From NCBI GenBank assembly GCA_964200185.2, contig CAXNAD020000037.1, positions 1 through 37,700 of the forward strand: a stretch of 37,700 nt of DNA, given 5' to 3'. This DNA is from Choristocarpus tenellus KU-1152. Taxonomy: Eukaryota; Phaeophyceae. The position numbers were made by a program, and so were the translations under genes. The notes under the pieces are model-generated. The model worked only from the letters and a program-made list of their open reading frames with translations. It did not search any database and had not been told where the DNA came from. Each line of letters starts with the position of its first letter. Within the stretch, counting starts at the first letter, position 1. Shown here in pieces: positions 34,154 through 37,700 of the stretch.

Positions 34154-36188
34154 GGAGAGAGTAGAGCAACAAAGTGCAGTACGGAAGTATGTATTGTTGG
34201 TGTCCCTGGCAGTTGAAGGGATGCTGAACCAATTGGCTGAGATTGACTGGGCTGTTGTTATATAGAAGGCACCTTTGACCTTGGCTAGAAGGTGAATACT
34301 GTGGGAGGAGGTTAATTGTGTAGCGACTTGGGGAAATAGCACCTCTTCCCCCTTCCCTCCTCTTCCCTCCTCCCCATCTTTTCTCTCATTTTCCAAATAT
34401 TAACTGTGAAGAGGACCATTAAATGTTTCCTAGTCGCAAGTTGGTGCATGTCAGGTTATTTGCTTTGTTAGGGTGGTGCAACACCCTAATTTTTGTTCCT
34501 GGTTAGTTGTGGATCCATTTATTGTATGATAATGAGCTGCACTGTTTAAGGCAGGGTTGTGTGATTGGTCCTCACCTGTAGCCCATCTTTCCGTTTGTGG
34601 GTGAAGGGGGAATTGCCTTCACCTGTGATGCATGTTAGATGACGAAGAATGTTGCTGCCGCTATGTGAAATGAAAATCAGGAACTTTTGGTTGCCAACTT
34701 CAAAGAATAGGAGTGCCCTGCTGGCCCCTAGACTACTTCGGCAGCTGCAAATTCAATAATGATTAAGTATCACAGGGGGTGGGTGTGGGAGTGGGGATGA
34801 GGGAGGGCTGTCTAACTGTGGAAACTTCAGCTCGTCAGGAGGGTGGGCACAGCAGTTTTGACTGCTTTCTCATGCCTTACTGTGGATAGGTGGAGTAGTT
34901 TTACGTACACCATCTGAAAGACAGTTGTGCATTACTTGGGAAGATGGCAGTGGCTGGTAGTATGGGTATGTTGTTTTTGTTTTGATTTGAATTGGTTGGG
35001 TGGGTCTTTTCATGTCATTTTGTGTTGTGAAATGTGGAGGAGGAAGCAAGCGTATGATGTTACTGTTGTTTGTTTGAGGTCTTCGCAAGAGTAGTAAGAG
35101 AGTATACACAAGAGGGGGAGCACAACGGTGTGTTCTGATTTTTGGGGTTTTTTCCGTTTTCTTCTTTGTATCTTGCTTTTTGTGGTCCTCAATTGCAGAA
35201 ATGGGTTGTTTCGACAGGAACTATGGTACAAAAAGGCAGTGTAACCTGGCGGACATGAAGGGCAGAAGCAGGCTGAGCCTGAGTTAGGTGTTGTGGCACA
35301 TCTTTGTTGGGTGAGGAGTTGATGAACTAAGAAGTCAATGTTGGAAGCAAGGGTTACACTCCAACTTGGGTAGAATGCCAACCAACCGAACAAAGAGCTT
35401 GTTAGAAGGGAAGAGATTATTCTTTATGAAGTGATTCAGATTTTTTGTGGTCTATTTGTTGTTGGTGGTGTTCATCATTCCACTTGGTCTAGATGAGGCA
35501 GCACACAGCCACACTACACAGACAGGCTGTGCTCAGTGTAGTGGCGAAAATAGCTCATGGTGCAGTATCTTCCTCATTTAGTGCTACTGGTTGAACTATC
35601 ACGTCATTTGTTTTTACATATAGCAGTTGATGATGGACTTGTTTTTCCAGGGATCTCATTATATGTCTTTTTATGGAGTCAAGGAGATGGTCTGTGTTTT
35701 GCTGCTACTACTTAATGGGTACAGCAGAATTACTGTTTACTCCCTCTTTCAAAGCATAAGGACTACATGATGATCAGTGACATGCAAGTAGTTCGCTGGT
35801 TGGGAATGATGTATTTGTCCATGAGGGAATCCCTGTTATTTATTTTACTCCAAAATAGTACTATGCTTTGTTCTCCTATACCGTGGATATTATGATCACG
35901 TTGGCATTTTACTTTCACATTATTTTCTACCTTCGGCTGACGACATGACAAGGAATATTACATCTTATTTTTGCGGTCCGCACGTATTTATTATAAAAAT
36001 ATTAAATATATTGCCATGCAGGCTGTTTCTGAGGCTGCCTATACAAATCTTTCTTATTCATTAGTCTAACAGTCCAGTGTTGCCCAGGCAACTCCAAAAG
36101 TACCAGTTGTGGGAACCGCAGAAGCAACACACCAGTTTTTTTAGGTCAGAGTGAGTCATTCACACCTAAAATGAGAGTCAGACAGTAG
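34154..36188. other. 3' flank, no convincing gene
   Basis: Contains the probable 3' untranslated region of the main gene. Open frames on either strand (for example minus 35010-35393) show no domain. No TTAGGG-type tracts are present. Confidence 0.4.
34418..34423 (+). promoter_or_regulatory. Possible poly(A) signal
   Basis: ATTAAA 265 bases after the stop codon of the main gene. A single hexamer in AT-rich DNA, so weak evidence. Confidence 0.25.
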
Positions 36189-36350
36189 TTAGTCAAGAAG
36201 CCCGATGCGGGAAGGGGTAAGGGCATCACTACGTGGACGTGATGTGTTAAGATAGTGGTCGTGGTCCTTAGGTAAGGCCCACGATCCTCCTTGAACCCTC
36301 CCTGAAGCCTTGGTAAGAGCATCAGCGAAGAAAACTAGGTTGTTTGACAT
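36189..36350 (-). CDS. Possible C-terminal exon of the RS-rich gene
   Basis: A 53-codon frame begins MSNNLVFFADALTKASGRVQ, contains WALPKDHDHYLNTSRPRSDA and ends in RIGLLD and TAA. It lies directly downstream of the RS frame but shifted by one. An acceptor-like TACTTGCAG ends at 36368. Its composition is balanced and protein-like, but I recognise no domain. Confidence 0.3.
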   Translation of the reverse strand: MSNNLVFFADALTKASGRVQGGSWALPKDHDHYLNTSRPRSDALTPSRIGLLD

Positions 36351-36955
36351 GGTTGGGGCGGAGTTATCTGCAAGTACTCCAAGAAAAATGGGCCATTGGC
36401 AGGGTCTCCAAGTTTCTTATGAATGCATTCCATGGTTTTAACACAATCTTGATAATGCATGTTGAGGTTGCAAGAGGTTCTGTGTTGCTGCTGCCTACTG
36501 GATTGCGACTCATTCGACTCAACTCGTGTATGCAACTCATGAATTTCCCTTCACAACTGCACCTTGACATCTCTGTACCGACGTACCATACTCAAGCTAT
36601 TCCTCTGAAATGGCCTGGGTGATACAGACATGTGTGGAGAATAATAATCCCTGGTCTGACGGTGACGTTGAGGTAAACGGGTGCGGCCTCTGCGTTCTTC
36701 TCTGGTCCTCCGTCCGTATTGATGAGAGTACCGGTCCCGGGATCTCGACCTGGAGCGAGATCTGCCACGAGTGGAAGACCTAAAACAAACGTGTTCTCTG
36801 CGCCTGCCTTGATGTTCAGCAGAGTGGACACGGCTGTGATCAAAATTTCCTTGAGGTGTGGTACTGGGCTGGAATATCTCGGAATCGTCGATTCCTTGGA
36901 GAATCTGTGGGTCGGAGACGACCTCAACTTCTTGCGAATACTATGAGCCAGACAT
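36335..36955 (-). pseudogene. RS-rich frame: SR-type splicing factor gene or pseudogene
   Basis: On the minus strand one frame runs from ATG 36955 to TAG 36335-36337, broken by TAG at 36941-36943 and TGA at 36551-36553. The 129 codons between these two stops read EVEVVSDPQILQGIDDSEIF, then RGRSRSRSRSRDRY, GRRTREERRGRTR and QRHRQTRDYYS. The alternating Arg/Ser block is typical of the RS domain of SR proteins, which recruit splicing components in the nucleus. After the TGA the same frame continues with REIHELHTRVESNESQSSRQ, which still looks coding. No RRM domain is visible upstream to the window end. Either the stops mark a decayed copy, or they are skipped by splicing (an acceptor-like CTCATAG lies at the first stop; AAG|GTGCAG lies before the second). 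Confidence 0.5.
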
Positions 36956-37700
36956 GTCTGCGAACCTGGGAGATAAAGGGCAAGGTGACACACAAAACGA
37001 GAATAGGGATGTGAGTAGGTGAATGCAGAACAATTAACTACCTAAGCAACATCTCGACCATGGCGGTCAGAGACCACTTGTTTTATGGCTATAGGCAGAT
37101 GATGTGGCGATCAGTTGTTACTCGTTTTACGGCTATAGAAGGATGATGGTTCCCTCGGAGCCACAGATGCCATCACACCCCTGAAGACGACAAGGCCAAG
37201 AAGAAGAAAATCCCGGAGACGACGAATCAAGACCACAAACCCAAGCAGAAAGAAATATATATCCTGGCAAATGTAGGAAGCTACCACTAATCCTAGGCAC
37301 TGAGGTGAATACTGGGTATTCCCTCCAGTTTGGAGAGAGGTGGTAGGACCTCCATGTTACAGCACACTCCAGAGTTCACCTCCACAGGATGTGTAACTCA
37401 AATTGAACGACCTTAAAACGACGCTATGGGGACATTGCCCTTGGTAACAGTTTGTTGGGTGTCGGACAGCCTTCTCTTGATACTCCAACTCAGTGCGTAG
37501 CTCAAAGCTCGACTCAATGTTTCGTTCAAGATAAAGACTGTTTTAAGAGGGGTTATGGTTTTGACCAAAAGTCCTTTTTGTTATTTTCATCTTCCACTCG
37601 ATTTCTTTGGCCTTCTATGCAACTGCTGCATACGTACTCCAATGACCCAAAGTATCTGGGAGGGGGGGGGGGTCTACACCAGGGTGTCCATTTGGACCAA
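36956..37700. other. No recognisable gene at window end
   Basis: The minus frame of the RS-rich gene stays open a little beyond 36955 without domain signals. A diverged direct repeat of about 44 bases (GTTTTAYGGCTATAG) occurs at 37080 and 37124. A gene cut by the window edge cannot be excluded. Confidence 0.35.

Noticed and set aside
33918-34265. 115-codon open frame as an alternative C-terminus
   Set aside because: It overlaps E26 in another frame, starts in the intron and lacks the cNB helix pattern that the E26 frame shows.
36941-36943. TAG read as glutamine (altered genetic code)
   Set aside because: All exons of the main gene avoid in-frame TAG and TAA and use CAG freely for Gln, so nothing supports recoding.

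Overview
The window is nuclear DNA of an intron-rich eukaryote, probably a protist; I cannot name the lineage. It has spliceosomal GT-AG introns (one likely GC-AG), long AT-rich non-coding stretches, TTAGGG-type repeat tracts and a decayed Tc1/mariner-class transposase. I see no prokaryotic features.

Layout. Positions 1-5800 are gene-poor. A family of ~110-bp repeats in both orientations lies at 861-1790, and a broken mariner-like transposase at about 2314-2938. From 5807 (probable) or 8731 (firm) to 34153 there is one plus-strand gene split into at least 26 exons. Joining exons E1-E26 gives 1,023 codons. The predicted protein has four transmembrane segments, a PH/GRAM-like region, a cyclic-nucleotide-binding-fold (cNB) domain interrupted by a long acidic insert, a short coiled coil, a GRAM/PH domain, and a second cNB domain ending at TGA 34151-34153. 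The cNB-GRAM-cNB order is the one known from the Dictyostelium cGMP-target proteins GbpC and GbpD, but here it sits behind a membrane anchor, and both phosphate-binding cassettes lack the usual Glu and Arg. Positions 34154-36188 show no convincing gene. At 36189-36955 the minus strand carries an arginine/serine-rich open frame, a candidate SR-type splicing-factor gene or pseudogene.

Gene structure is the most unusual part. All 25 introns between E1 and E26 are phase 0 in my model, so every internal exon is a whole number of codons. The telomere-like repeats (TTAGGG/CCCTAA) are abundant in the introns and absent from the flanking intergenic DNA. In most introns that carry both orientations, the G-rich form lies nearer the 5' splice site and the C-rich form nearer the 3' splice site. 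In some introns the C-rich form supplies CTAAC at branch-point distance. I see no related second gene in the window that would form a pathway with the main gene.
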